A stretch of DNA of 64,000 nucleotides from Fagopyrum homotropicum (Eukaryota; Streptophyta; Magnoliopsida; Caryophyllales; Polygonaceae), in the NCBI GenBank assembly GCA_033239125.1, contig BSWB01000002.1:90330560-90394559 (forward strand), written 5' to 3'. The first letter of the stretch is position 1. Each line of letters opens with the position of its first letter. The translations under genes and the position numbers were made by a program. Under the pieces are notes generated by a model. It was not told the origin of the DNA. It made no database searches and saw nothing but the letters and a program-made list of their open reading frames with translations. This document shows, piece after piece, positions 21,062-31,443 of this stretch.

Positions 21062-21919
21062 CTAAATGCCCGAGGCGTCACACTCCACTTCAAAGGGCCT
21101 AGTGAAGTCGGGAAGGGCTAGCAAGGGTGCCTCGGTTAAGACCAATTTCAGCTTGCTAAAGGCACGTTCTTGCGCCTCCTCCCACACAAATGGCGCATGC
21201 TTCTTGCGGATTTCCGTCAAGGGCGCGGCAATGGTACTAAAGTCTCTCACAAAGCGCCTATAGAAGCTTGCAAGCCCATGGAAACTCCTTACTTGGCTGA
21301 TGGATGTTGGCGTAGGCCAATCTTTGATTGCTCTAATCTTCTCCTCATCCACTTGTAGGCCTTGTGGAGTCACTACAAAACCAAGAAATATAACCTCATT
21401 AGTGCAAAAGCTACATTTCTTAAGATTAGCATACAAGTGTTCAACCCTAAGGGTAAGAACTACTTCCCTTAGATGTTCTTCATGCTCCTCTAGGGACCTG
21501 CTATAGATTAAAATATCATCAAAGTATACTACAACAAACTTCCCTATAAAATGTCTCAAAACATAGTTCATTAAGCGCATAAAAGTAGAAGGAGCATTAG
21601 TTAACCCAAATGGCATAACAAGCCACTCATACAAAACAAACTTAGTTTTGATGGCTGTTTTCCACTCGTCCCTCTCCTTCATTCGGATTTGATGGTAGCC
21701 ACTCCGTAGGTCTATCTTGCTAAAGGTGGTGGCGCCATGTAGCTCATCAAGCATGTCATCTAGGCGGGGAATAGGGTGGCGGTACTTGATGGTGATGTTG
21801 TTGATAGCTCGACAATCAACACACATCCTCCATGTGTTGTCCTTCTTAGGCACCAAGAGCACGGGCACGGCGCACGGACTTAAACTCTCCCTCACGTAAC
21901 CCTTGTTCAGGAGGTCTTG
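21062..21919 (-). pseudogene. E5 reverse transcriptase
   Basis: The RT fingers-palm region is well preserved: WRMCVDCRAINNIT, KIDLRSGYHQIRM, LVMPFGLTNAPSTFM and the catalytic FVVVYFDDILIY (YFDD at residues ~124-127 of the open stretch). The connection domain and start of RNase H (FEVECDASG) follow. Motif style (KYRHPIPRLDDMLDEL) is that of the CRM lineage. A stop at about 21920 separates it from the protease part. Confidence 0.9.
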
Positions 21920-21922
21920 AAC

Positions 21923-23092
21923 CTACGCTTGGATCTCTTGACTCTCCTTTGGGTTCATTCGGTAGGCTGGTCTATTTACGAGTGTGGCGCCGGGAATAAG
22001 GTCAATATGGTGCTCAATACCTCTCAAAGGTGGAAGGCCATGTGGTATTTCTTCCGGAAACACATCCTTAAACTCCTCAAGGATGGCTGATATAGTAGGT
22101 GGTAAGCTAGCCTTGGCTTCATCACTCATCAAGGTGAGATCCTTACACAACATCATCAAGGTGGTGTCTAAGGGTAGGTAGTCATTTTGTAGCTCAAGTT
22201 TGGAAGCTAACAAGGCTGTTGTGGGCTGTTTTGTGGCCGTGGAAACAAGGGTGCTAGGATGGTGGTTAGAAGGCGTGGCTATGGAGGGGTCTTGGCTCGA
22301 CAGCTTGCTCCCCTTCTTAGCTTGTCCTTGCTCTTGCTCACTTGCCTTCTTCTTCTCAAATGCCTCCGCAATCTGCAAGGGAGTCATAGGCTTAAGAGTC
22401 ACGGTTTTACCATTGAATACAAAAGAATATCTATTTGTAAAACCATCATGCATAACTCTCCTATCATATTGCCAAGGGCGACCTAACAACACATGACAAG
22501 CTTGCATAGGCACAACATCACATAAAACTGTATCTTCATAACGGCCTAAACTAAAAGTGATCTTAGCTTGCCTATTAACCTTTAACTCACCACATTCATT
22601 CATCCAATGCAACTTATATGGCCTAGAGTGATAAAATGTAGGAATTTGCAACTTAGATATCATTTCGGTGCTAGCAATATTGCAACAACTTCCTCCATCA
22701 ATAATAACATTACAAACCTTTCCTTTAACTGAGCATCTAGTGTGAAACAAGTTTTCTCTTTGGTTATCTTCACAAGGAGCAGGTTGTACACTTAAAGTTC
22801 TCCTAGCTATCAAAGAATTATCATGCTCAAGACTTTTATCACAAATCATGGAAGTTTTAGCTAGGAATGATCTAGGATGATCAAATAACACTCTCTTAGC
22901 TAATAAACAATCTCCTTGCTCATATTCAATCCCATCATCATCCAAATCATCATGATCATGCATATTAAGCTCAAAATCATTATTATCATGCTCATGCTCA
23001 GATTCGGACTCATATTGCCCTAAATGGTTAACTAGCAAAGTTCTTTTGTTAGTACAATCCTTCATCATGTGCCCTCTTCCTTGGCACTTAAA
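21923..23092 (-). pseudogene. E5 zinc knuckle remainder, acidic linker and protease
   Basis: It follows a TGA that replaces the first knuckle cysteine (23093-23095). The sequence then gives HMMKDC, an acidic D/E/H linker, the retropepsin-like domain with VIIDGGSCCNIAST, HVLLGRPWQYDRR, and the linker to RT (EEFKDVFPEEIPHGLPPLRGIEH). A TAG near 21920 ends it. Confidence 0.85.
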
Positions 23093-23264
23093 TCATACAA
23101 TATCCCTAGCTCTAGATGAAGGGTTAGAAGTACTCCCTTGAGTGCCTTTAGGTAGTGTAGGCGTGGGCTTGGTAGGGCCTGCATAAGGAGCATTGCGTGG
23201 ACCTCCTTGCTCCGGGGCTAGCTTCTCCTTGCTTGGCACCTCCCGGTTGTAATTCCCTTGTTGG
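23093..23264 (-). pseudogene. E5 gag C-terminal segment
   Basis: Basic P/G/S-rich segment between capsid and zinc knuckle, ending in a TGA at the first knuckle cysteine. It is cut at 23264 by E6 and resumes at 28205 (shared TSD GTTGG). Confidence 0.8.
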
Positions 23265-24231
23265 TGATACGGGGATTAGCCGCGAAGAACGGATCTAGAC
23301 GAGCAACCTGTTTTCGGAAATAGAAACAAACGAAAATCAGCAAACAAGAATGAATGAAAACATGCAAAACAAAGAGGGGGGAACGAAAAAAGGAAGGAAG
23401 AACCGAAAGGAACAAAACGATAGAACCCTTGGATTCGATTATCCAAGAACCAAACCGATGACGATTCGACCCCGCTTCTTACAACTTCACACAATCGATC
23501 TAGAGTTATCGAAGGCACGAAGAGGTTGCTTCGATTCGACTTGTAGCACCAACCCGAAGGAGATTGACACACACAAGAACGAGAAAGCTATGCTAACACC
23601 ACAATTCTCACGAGACAATAGGCTGAACTCAAAAGGGTTCGATTTTGGCACTTAGGCAATCTGTTTAACGTATTCTACCAAAAATGAAGAGAGAAAGGTT
23701 TATATACAACCTAGACCTTCTCTCCTAAAAAATAGAAAAGAAATAAAAAAAATAATTACAATTTAGAGTGTTTTAAATAAAACCATAAAATAGACTAATT
23801 CTAGGCTTTATTTAACACTCTCTAACTAGCTTCTCATGTCAGCCTTTACGCCAGCCTTCATCCATGCACATGCACACGTGAGCCTTCATCCTATGCTCCA
23901 TTCAACTTCTTCTTGGCTGGTCCAATGTGGCAAAGCATCATGACGGGCCTTGGACTCATTGGAGGTGAGCTTGGGTGAGCTTCTTGAACCATGGCTAGGA
24001 AGATAGCATCCATCCCAACTTGACGTTTAGCTTGCGCTCTTGTTAGAGTCCCTTGAGGTGGTGAAGATGGAGTTAGCTCAATGAATTTGGACTCCAGGTT
24101 CAGATGACCATGATGGTCCTTGGACAAGAGTAAGTTGAGCAATGCAATCATATTAGGGATTGACCCTTCATCACGATCATGATGGACTTGGAATGTTGCA
24201 TCCATTAATTGGCTTGGATGTTCCCGCATCA
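23265..24231 (-). repeat. E6 3' LTR (967 bp)
   Basis: Plus-strand start TGATACGGGGATTAG, end CCCGCATCA. Relative to E1/E8 it has a longer U3 end (about 24060-24231) that encodes MREHPSQLMDATFQ... and joins the common QGTLTRAQAKRQ tail. Confidence 0.9.
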
Positions 24232-26023
24232 TTCCCCCTTTGTTGAAAAGGATTCGTCCTCGAATCCAGGTCCTCTTTTCTTGCAAAGGCAATGGTTGCT
24301 TGATCCCTTGCAATATCTCCTTCCAAGCTTGAACGCCATCCTCTTTCTGGAATCCTTGGTTTCTCCCTACAATCATAAGAGTAAACTCACAATAAGGACA
24401 AGACGCACAAGCATCAAAAAGATACTTCAAGTATTCTAGCCTAGTGGTAGAGAAAACTTCCCTGAAATACTCCTTTTGTGCTCTCAAGGACGGGTTGTAC
24501 ATCAATATGTTATCACTGTAAACAACACATGTATAAACATAACGATCAAGCACATACACATTCAATGACATGGATAGGCTAGGTGGTACAGAGATTGTTT
24601 TCCTAACTCTCATGCTCAACTCATGATTCCACTCCGTAGAAACTCTAAAGATCATACAAATATGTCCTAAAGACTCCAAACGAGTAGAATGTAACACATA
24701 GGCCGATATAACCCTAAAGTTATCAAACATTATCACAACAGGGAACTTGTCTTTTATGTTCCTCCAAAGAACTAACCTATAGGGTCCAATCAACTCTAAG
24801 TGTTCATCCAAGCATACTAAAGACTTCCAAGCAACATGATAACCAAAAAGACTCCTCAAGCACAACAAACCATCAATTTTCAAACTAAAGTCCTCCAAAT
24901 CAGATTCTGGTGCATTTGCAATCTTGCGAGCCATATCCTCAAGTTTAGAGTCCAATTCATCATCATATCCAAAGTCCTTAGTATATAGCTCAAATCCTTC
25001 AATATCACACTCACTTCCTAGGTCCAAATCATCCTCAAATATGATATCATCACTAGCTTGCAAACTATAGAGTTCACATAACTCCAAGAAAGAACAATCC
25101 ATAGACAACAAGCTATCCGAACCTGTAGGAAGACTCTCGTGTGCACCGTTTCTACACTCATCATCAACACAAGCGAAGACAATCATATCACTAAACTCAT
25201 CAAGCTCATGTGGTAAATCAAGACTACTAGGCTCAACTTGCTCAGAATCAGATTTAACACCATCAAGAGGCTCAACATGCTCAAAATCAGATTTAACACA
25301 TTTAAAGGACTTAACACGCTCAAAATCAGATTTAATACATTCAAGAGACTCCTTAAGCTCCAAATCAGATTCAACACAAGCAATAGACTCATTAAGCTCC
25401 AAATCAACCTTAGAAGATGCACTAGACTCGTTAAACTCTAAAACAACCTCAATACATGCAATAGACTCATCATGCTCAGAATTAGGTTAAACAATATGTT
25501 TGGTGCATTTCTCATGCTCATCACTACCAATTTCATCTACTAAATCAGATTTATGCTCAATGATGCTATCCCTAGAGATATCATGCAAAACAACCTCAGA
25601 TTCTGAATTTAGCAACTCTAAGTGATTAAACATGGTAGTAGAAGGTATAGAATTACATCCCTTTGGGGCTGCGGAAACCTTAATTGGCTGGTATTGAGGT
25701 GACTCATGTCTCCATCCTTCATCCTCCGAATAATCCTCTGCCTCATAAGCAAAATTCAGATATTGATTAGGATAATCATGCATATTAGAAGTAAAAGGAA
25801 CAGAATTATGCTCCTGGAAAGCATGATTTCTTTGGCCTTGTGGATTAGGCCTTAAAGGCTGCGTAGCATTGGAATTTCTTTCAGCCTCAAGTGTGGCCAA
25901 CTTTGTACTTAGACCATCAAGGGTATCTTGCAAGCCCTTGAAAAGGTTGAACAATTCGATGTGAATCGATTCTAGGTTGTTTGTACCTGCGGGACTTGGT
26001 GACCTAGACATAATTCCAAACAC
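23891..26023 (-). pseudogene. E6 novel polyprotein: gag-like head, 13-residue repeats, RT-like relic, LTR tail
   Basis: One frame from ATG ~26011 (MSRSPSPAG) to 23891, broken only by TAA at 25487-25489. Residues 1-45 resemble the CRM gag start (SIHIELFNLFKGLQDTLDGL). A P/Y/D-rich part follows, then seven 13-residue repeats (25208-25480), an acidic leucine-rich part, and an RT-like segment around 24374-24620 where the usual VVYFDD box reads VVYSDN (catalytic changes) and ILMYNPSL aligns with ILIYSRSL. Next comes KEDGVQAWKEIL...RGRILFNKGG, then the LTR-encoded tail. Enzymatic activity is not expected; a structural or regulatory role is only inference. Base composition matches its neighbours. 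Confidence 0.75.
25208..25480 (-). repeat. Seven 39-bp coding repeats in E6
   Basis: In-frame units of 13 residues (LELNESIACVESD, LELKESLECIKSD, FERVKSFKCVKSD, FEHVEPLDGVKSD and three more diverged). All are exactly 39 bp long, keeping frame while residues drift. Confidence 0.85.
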
Positions 26024-27272
26024 TCATCAAAACAAACAAACGCGTTAGGTTAGATAAAACAAAATTCACCTCGCAAGTGTATCACTCAGAAAATAAGGTT
26101 CTCTCACTCTCTAGTGGTGTGATACAAGCTTGTTGATGGCTCGTCTTGTATTAATCAAAAACCTCACATGAGTTCAACACTTAGCCAAACAAAAGCTTTA
26201 AAGTAGAAGCGAAATTCGATTTCAATCACCTTAAAAATGTGTTTGACTCAATAAAAGAGAAGAAAAGACTCAAAACGGAAAGGACAAGTTGCACGAATGT
26301 TATATGCAACTAAGTATGGACTCAAAGTTTGAACTCAAGATAAGGCTTGAAAGAACTTACTCGTCAAGCCTAAACAAGCAAACCTTGGACACCGAAGGCG
26401 TGTGTAGAACGGCTGGTCAAGGCTAGGGCGTGGCTCGAGTGAAGTGAACTAGGCGAGGGCCAAGACGTGGCTAGGCTAGGGTGAAGCTAGGCTAGGCGTG
26501 AATGGCTTGGTCCCTTTGAGTGAGATGAGCTCCTTTGTAGTCCTTTTTGGTTGATGAACAATAGCACTTAGCAAGCACAACTTCAACTATTACAAACTAT
26601 GAAATAAAACAAGAATAAGCTAGCAAGAATGAAATGAAATGAAATGAATACTAATGCTGATTTCTTTTCTCTTTCTTTTCTTTTCTTTTATTTTTCTTTT
26701 CTTTCTTTCTTTTTTATTTTTTTTGAATTCGGATTTTCCTTTCTTTTCTCTTTTTTTTTAACTTACTGCTGGAATTAAAGAAAAATAAAACAAAAATGCT
26801 AACAAAATCTAATTAGTTACAAGAGGATAGAGTTGACCAAGTAAATAGCTAACCAAGGGTGAAAATTCAAAAAAATAAGCTGAAATTGTGGAGGAGAGAG
26901 AGAGAAGCTGGAAAATAAGCTGGACGGATCAGCCTCTCCTTTTTGAACGTTTTAGGGCTCGTTTGGTGTTTGTGGTAGGACATGGGGCAAGACTGGTGGC
27001 AAGCGTGGTGGTCGGCACAAGGGCTGGTGGTAGGCGCGGTGTAGGCGTGGTGGTCGGCACAAAGGCTGGTGGTAGGTGCGGTGTAGGCGTGGTGTCGGAG
27101 GGGTGCCGGCGTCCAAGATTCACAAACAAGGCAACAAACTCGTTAGTTCAATCAAAAACGTGGAATAGCAATGGCAATAGACTCAAAACAAAGCAAGACT
27201 CAAACAAGAAAACGAGACACTTTTGGTTTTTGAATGATTTACCGACTCTTTTTGTAGGTTGAACGTCAATTA
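26024..27272 (-). other. E6 untranslated leader
   Basis: Contains the conserved hairpin (26074-26133), a pyrimidine tract (26660-26762) and a G-rich region with a ~45-bp tandem duplication (about 27007-27096). The opposite-strand open frame 26888-27262 is a by-product of this G-rich repeat. Confidence 0.75.
27007..27096. repeat. 45-bp tandem duplication in E6 leader
   Basis: Two copies of a GGTGGTCGGCACAA(G/A)GGC-containing unit, ~45 bp apart with few differences. The E8 leader has a single version around 60245-60300. Confidence 0.8.
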
Positions 27273-27284
27273 GCTTTGATACCA
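27273..27284 (-). promoter_or_regulatory. E6 primer binding site (one mismatch to tRNA-iMet)
   Basis: The minus strand reads TGGTATCAAAGC; other copies have TGGTATCAGAGC. It is 2 bp from the 5' LTR. Confidence 0.8.
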
Positions 27285-27286
27285 AT

Positions 27287-28204
27287 TGATACGGGGATTA
27301 GCCGAGAAGAATGGATCTAGACGAGCAACCTGTTTTCGGGAATAGAAGCAAACGAAAATCAGCAAACAAGAATGAATGAAAACGTGCAAATCAAAGAGGG
27401 GGGAACGAAAATAGGAAGGAAGAACCGAAAGGAACAAAACGATAGAACGCTTGGATTCGATTATCCAAGAACCAAACCGATGACGATTCGACCCCGCTTC
27501 TTACAACTTCACACAATCGATCAAGAGTTATCGAAGGCACGAAGAGGTTGCTTCGATTCGACTTGTAGCACCAACCCGAAGGAGATTGACACACACAAGA
27601 ACGAGAAAGCTATGCTAACACCACAATTCTCACGAGAGAATAGGCTGAACTCAAAAGGGTTCGAGTTTGGCACTTAGGCAATCTGTTTAACGTATTCTAC
27701 CAAAAATGAAGAGAGAAAGGTTTATATACAACCTAGACCTTCTCTCCTAAAAATAGAAAAGAAATAAAAACAATAATTACAATTTAGAGTGTTTTAAATA
27801 AAACCATAAAATAGACTAATTCTAGGCTTTATTTAACACTCTCTAACTAGCTTCTCATGCCAGCATTTACGCCAGCCTTCATCGATGCACATGCACACGT
27901 GAGCTAAGCATCATGACGGGCCTTGGACTCATTGGAGGTGAGGTTGGGTGAGCTTCTTGAACCATGGCTTGGAAGATAGCATCTATCCCAACTTGATGTT
28001 TAGCTTGCGCTCTTGTTAGAGTCCCTTGAGGTGGTGAAGATGGAGTTAGCTCAATGAATTTGGACTCCAGGTTCAGATGACCATGATGGTCCTTGGACAA
28101 GAGTAAGTTGAGCAATGCAAGCATCTTAGAGATTGACCCTTCATCAGGATCATGATGGACTTGGAATGTTGCATCCATTAATTGGCTTGGATGTTCCCGC
28201 ATCA
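27287..28204 (-). repeat. E6 5' LTR (918 bp)
   Basis: Pairs with 23265-24231; shorter mainly because of a ~48-bp deletion near 27900. Minus-strand TATA box 27721-27728. Its encoded tail is in frame with E5 gag, giving the chimeric 497-codon frame 27879-29372. Confidence 0.9.
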
Positions 28205-29372
28205 GTTGGCGACCTCCTTGGCTCCTCCATGAGCTAGGCACGCCATAGGCAACCTTACCTCCTTGACTTCTTGCCTTCACTTTCCTTTCTACTTTGATTG
28301 CTAGGTGGAGCAATTCTGTCATAGAGCTATAGGGAAAAAGATCTATCTCGTTACAAAAACTTGAATTGAGAATATGAAGATACCTAGCCATTGTAGTCTC
28401 TTCATCCTCTCTCACATTAGCCTTTACCATGGCCATTTGTATGGCATTATAGGTCTCCTCGGCGGTCATGGCTCCTTGCCTCAAGTTCTCCAACCTTTGC
28501 CTCAATTCTCTAGTGTAATGTTGAGGCACAAACCGAGCTCTCATCAAGGCCTTCATGTGCGCCCAAGTAACTACTGGTGCATCCAAAGTTCTCCTCCTTT
28601 CCTTCACCAAATCGTCCCACCATATCATAGCATAATCAATAAACTCAAGGGCTGCGAAATGTACCTTCTTATGCTCGGGAAAGTTATGGCATGACCATAT
28701 TTGCTCTATTTTCGCCTCCCAAGCCATGTACACGTCCGGGTCACATTTGCCTTCAAAGCTAGGGATCTTCACCTTCACTTTGCCAAGGCCATCATTCTCC
28801 GGATCTCGCTCCCTCCTTGGCTGGCCACCATAGGGTTCACGCCTCAGCTCATCTTGGCGCCGGGCGTCATGAGGTCTCCGGGGCTGTTGGCGCTCCCTTT
28901 GCCCGTTTGGCCTCCACTCCTCGTCATCTCCATCACCGTCCTCATCCTGATCATAAGCTAGATTCTGAAATTGTTGAGGATAGTTAGGCATATTATCATG
29001 TATAATAGGAGAAGAAGGGATAGAAACGTGCTCCTCGAAAGCAAGATTGCCCCATCTCGGTTGGGACACGGCGTGGCCTAAGCTTTGGACATTCCGAGAG
29101 GGCTGTGTGGCATGAGAGTGCCGGACTGCTTGAAACGCCTCTTGTTGGCTTTGGAGTGGTATTCGATCTTGCCCTTGGTGTTGAGCTCTCGAGTGGTCTC
29201 CTACCTCCCTGTTGCCTCCTAGTGGCCGAGGCTTCGGAACTACCTTAGACACCTCCAAGTTGGACAGCCTTATAGTTAACCCTTCAATGCTATCTTTCAA
29301 GCCCTTGATAAGGTTAAACAACTCCGGGGTAATAGGCTCGGGGCTTGGCGTACCTGTGGGAGTTCCTGACAT
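28205..29372 (-). pseudogene. E5 gag, main part
   Basis: ATG at 29372 (MSGTPTGTPSPEPITPELF). A coiled-coil-like helix spans residues ~15-45, then a Q-rich stretch, an acidic and R-rich stretch, and the capsid domain from about residue 200 (VKIPSFEGKCDPDVYMAWE, MIWWDDLVKERR, RARFVPQHYTRELRQRLENL, MARYLHILNS). This is the best preserved gag in the window: open for ~390 codons until E6 cuts it. Gag would package element RNA; this copy is now fused to the E6 LTR tail. Confidence 0.9.
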
Positions 29373-29458
29373 TGTTCAAAGACACTAAAACACTCAAACA
29401 CGTTAGGTTAGCTAAAACAAAAACGCCTTACAAGTGTATCACTCCAAAGCAAACTCTC
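29373..29458 (-). other. E5 leader, gag-proximal remnant
   Basis: 86 bp matching the E8 leader at 59216-59300. The next ~730 bp of leader (present in E8) were lost at the E7 insertion; the leader resumes at 37120. Confidence 0.8.
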
Positions 29459-29689
29459 TGATGTAGGACCATCACATGGAAGCTATCAAGGTCCCATTAC
29501 TAGAGCAAGAGCTAAGGAGATCCAAGAAGTTATGTCAAGGGAAGTGCTATTGCTTGACACAATGCGTGAACCATTTACCTTCCATACATCATGTGTTAAT
29601 CTTTTGGTGAATGTAGGAGCAAGCGAACCAAGCAAGGAGACCATGCCGACGTGCTCACTTCCCATGCAGCACGAGGAGACCATGCAGGC

Positions 29690-30060
29690 TGTTGCTCACG
29701 TCCCATGCAGCCCAGGAGAGGAGACTGTTACTCACGCCAATGCAGCCCAAGTGGAGGCTGTTACTCACGCCAATGCAGCCCAAGAGGAGGCTGTTGCTTA
29801 CGCCCAATGCAGCCCAAGAGTAGGTTGTTGCTCACGCCCAATGCAGACCAAGAGGAGGCTGTTGCTCACGACAATGCAGCCCAAGAGGAGGTTGTTGCTC
29901 ACGCCCAATGCAGCCCAAGAGGAGGCTGTTGCTCACGCCCAATGCAGCCCAAGAGGAGGCTGTTGATCACGTCCAAGGCAGCCCACGAGGTTAGCCTGCT
30001 GCTCACGTCCAAGGCAGCCCAAGAGCAAAGGGAGGAGATGCTCACGTCCAAAACAACCCA
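29690..30060 (+). repeat. 33/34-bp minisatellite in E7 5' LTR
   Basis: About nine to ten units built on GCTCACGCC(C)AATGCAGCCC. Units of 33 bp keep the reading frame (peptide AVAHANAAQEE in the best frame), while 34-bp units with an extra C break it. The 3' LTR has about five to seven units (36320-36590). Confidence 0.9.
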
Positions 30061-30378
30061 AGAGGGCAGCCAGCTGATCAAGTTCAAAGAGGCCCAAGAG
30101 AGTAACAATTCAGCTTATTCGGATCATCATTTGGGCTCTTTAAACACATCCAAATCACTCATGGATCTGTGGAACAATGCAGCCCATTCGGATAGCCCAT
30201 TTGGCTCTTAGAAATCAGCCAGCTCACTCACAAAGATATGTTTGAATAATTCAGCCTATTCCATGCTGATTAGTGGTTTGTTAGGTTGTTAGCTACATTA
30301 GAGGAAGCTCTCTTATTACCACCTTCCCACAAATGTTTTCAGCTTTCTGTTCTTTATTTTTGTCTAGATAAAAGAGTC

Positions 30379-30389
30379 TATTTATATAG
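30379..30389 (+). promoter_or_regulatory. Candidate TATA box of E7 5' LTR
   Basis: TATTTATATAG about 415 bp before the PBS, conserved in the 3' LTR (near 36907) and, inverted, in E10 (about 62442-62452). Confidence 0.55.
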
Positions 30390-30806
30390 CCTCTTTAGCT
30401 GCAGATTAGTTACGTTATTATCATTGCTTAGAATTGCATTTGTAATCATTCACAAAATCAATCAAAGAACAAGAGAGTTTTTGGTTGGCATTGTTGTTGT
30501 TGCTTGGCTGAGCTTGTTTGTGTCAACCGCCTTCGGATTGGTGCTTCGAGCCTTCACGAGTCCCTCTTTGTGCTAGTCCAGCCGGAGCTAGTGTAAAGTT
30601 GTATTGGAGACGGGTCTAGGGCATTCACGAGCGGGGTTTTGGCTCTTCAGCCTTGGTTCCTTCGTTGATTCTCTTTGGTTCTTCTCTCACCCTCCTGCAC
30701 CATTCACCAGCAACGTTTTCATTCCGTATTCAGGATTCGCCTCATTCAGCCGGATTCGAGATCATTGTGCCTAGATCGACTCATTCACGGACAATTCCGT
30801 ATCAGT

Positions 30807-30818
30807 TGGTATCAGAGC
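30807..30818 (+). promoter_or_regulatory. E7 primer binding site, initiator tRNA-Met
   Basis: TGGTATCAGAGC two bases after the LTR end. Confidence 0.95.
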
Positions 30819-31443
30819 TCAGTTGGTGCAATTGATCACTCCTTTCTTCTTTGTTAACCTATTGCTTATCCAATTGAGGTTTAACTTGTGCTTGAAGTGT
30901 TCAAAGGCAAAAGCCAAGGGTTCTCAGTGCCGGACAACATCTTGAGGAGAGGTAAACACAAAACAAAAAGAGAGCTCAAACGCTGCATACACAATTCGGT
31001 AACCTGCTCTCCTACAATTCTCGTTGCTATCCGTTTCAGGTTACGTTCTCTCCCTCAAATCTTTGACAAAGTCTAAGAGATCTTTCAAAAAAAAAAAAAA
31101 AACACATACAAAAAACGGCTGGCCCTTATTAATCTACATCAAGCACAAGTAAACTCTTTCAAACAGCTCAAAAACGTCATTCTAAACACATTCACCGTAC
31201 CTACACCAACCCAACGGTCAATACTCCAATTAGGGGTGTCTTGATCCATCTCCGACACTAACATTCAGTTTCAGCAGTTCTAGTTTCAAAGGGTTGCTAA
31301 GAAGGTTCGGAAATCGCGATCTTAAGGTGTTGGATCCTTACAACTCGAGCCACCAGCTAGGCAATACCAACGAGAGTGTGAGCGATACACAAGTGAGATC
31401 TTTGCTTTTCTAACCTAACCGGTTCTTTGTTTGTTACTTGAGC
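30819..31443 (+). other. E7 untranslated leader
   Basis: 625 bp with an A-rich run (31087-31102) and no coding similarity. It is about half the length of the leaders of the minus-strand CRM copies. Confidence 0.75.

Larger units (their letters stand above)
23265..28204 (-). mobile_element. E6: non-autonomous CRM-derived element with a novel long frame
   Basis: Precisely bounded by GTTGG (23260-23264 and 28205-28209). In its sense: 5' LTR (28204-27287), PBS, leader, one frame of ~707 codons (26011-23891) with a single stop, and 3' LTR (24231-23265). It lacks recognisable protease, RNase H and integrase; gag capsid and zinc knuckle are also missing. It must have been mobilised by another CRM-like element. 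Confidence 0.9.
29459..30804 (+). repeat. E7 5' LTR (1346 bp)
   Basis: Start TGATGTAGGACC, end CCGTATCA. It encodes the pol tail (GPITRARAKEIQ) near its start, a ~33-bp minisatellite (29690-30060), a TATA-like TTTATATAG (about 30379-30389) and U5. Confidence 0.9.

Noticed and set aside
26888..27262. Opposite-strand 124-codon frame in the E6 leader as a gene
   Set aside because: Low-complexity G/V/R product from a tandem G-rich repeat; not preserved in E8.
27879..29372. A 497-codon open frame that looks like a complete gene
   Set aside because: It is E5 gag fused to the E6 LTR tail at an insertion site with TSD GTTGG; not an independent gene.
29690..30060. CRISPR-like array
   Set aside because: Units are contiguous 33-34 bp with no unique spacers, and lie in a plant LTR; it is a minisatellite.
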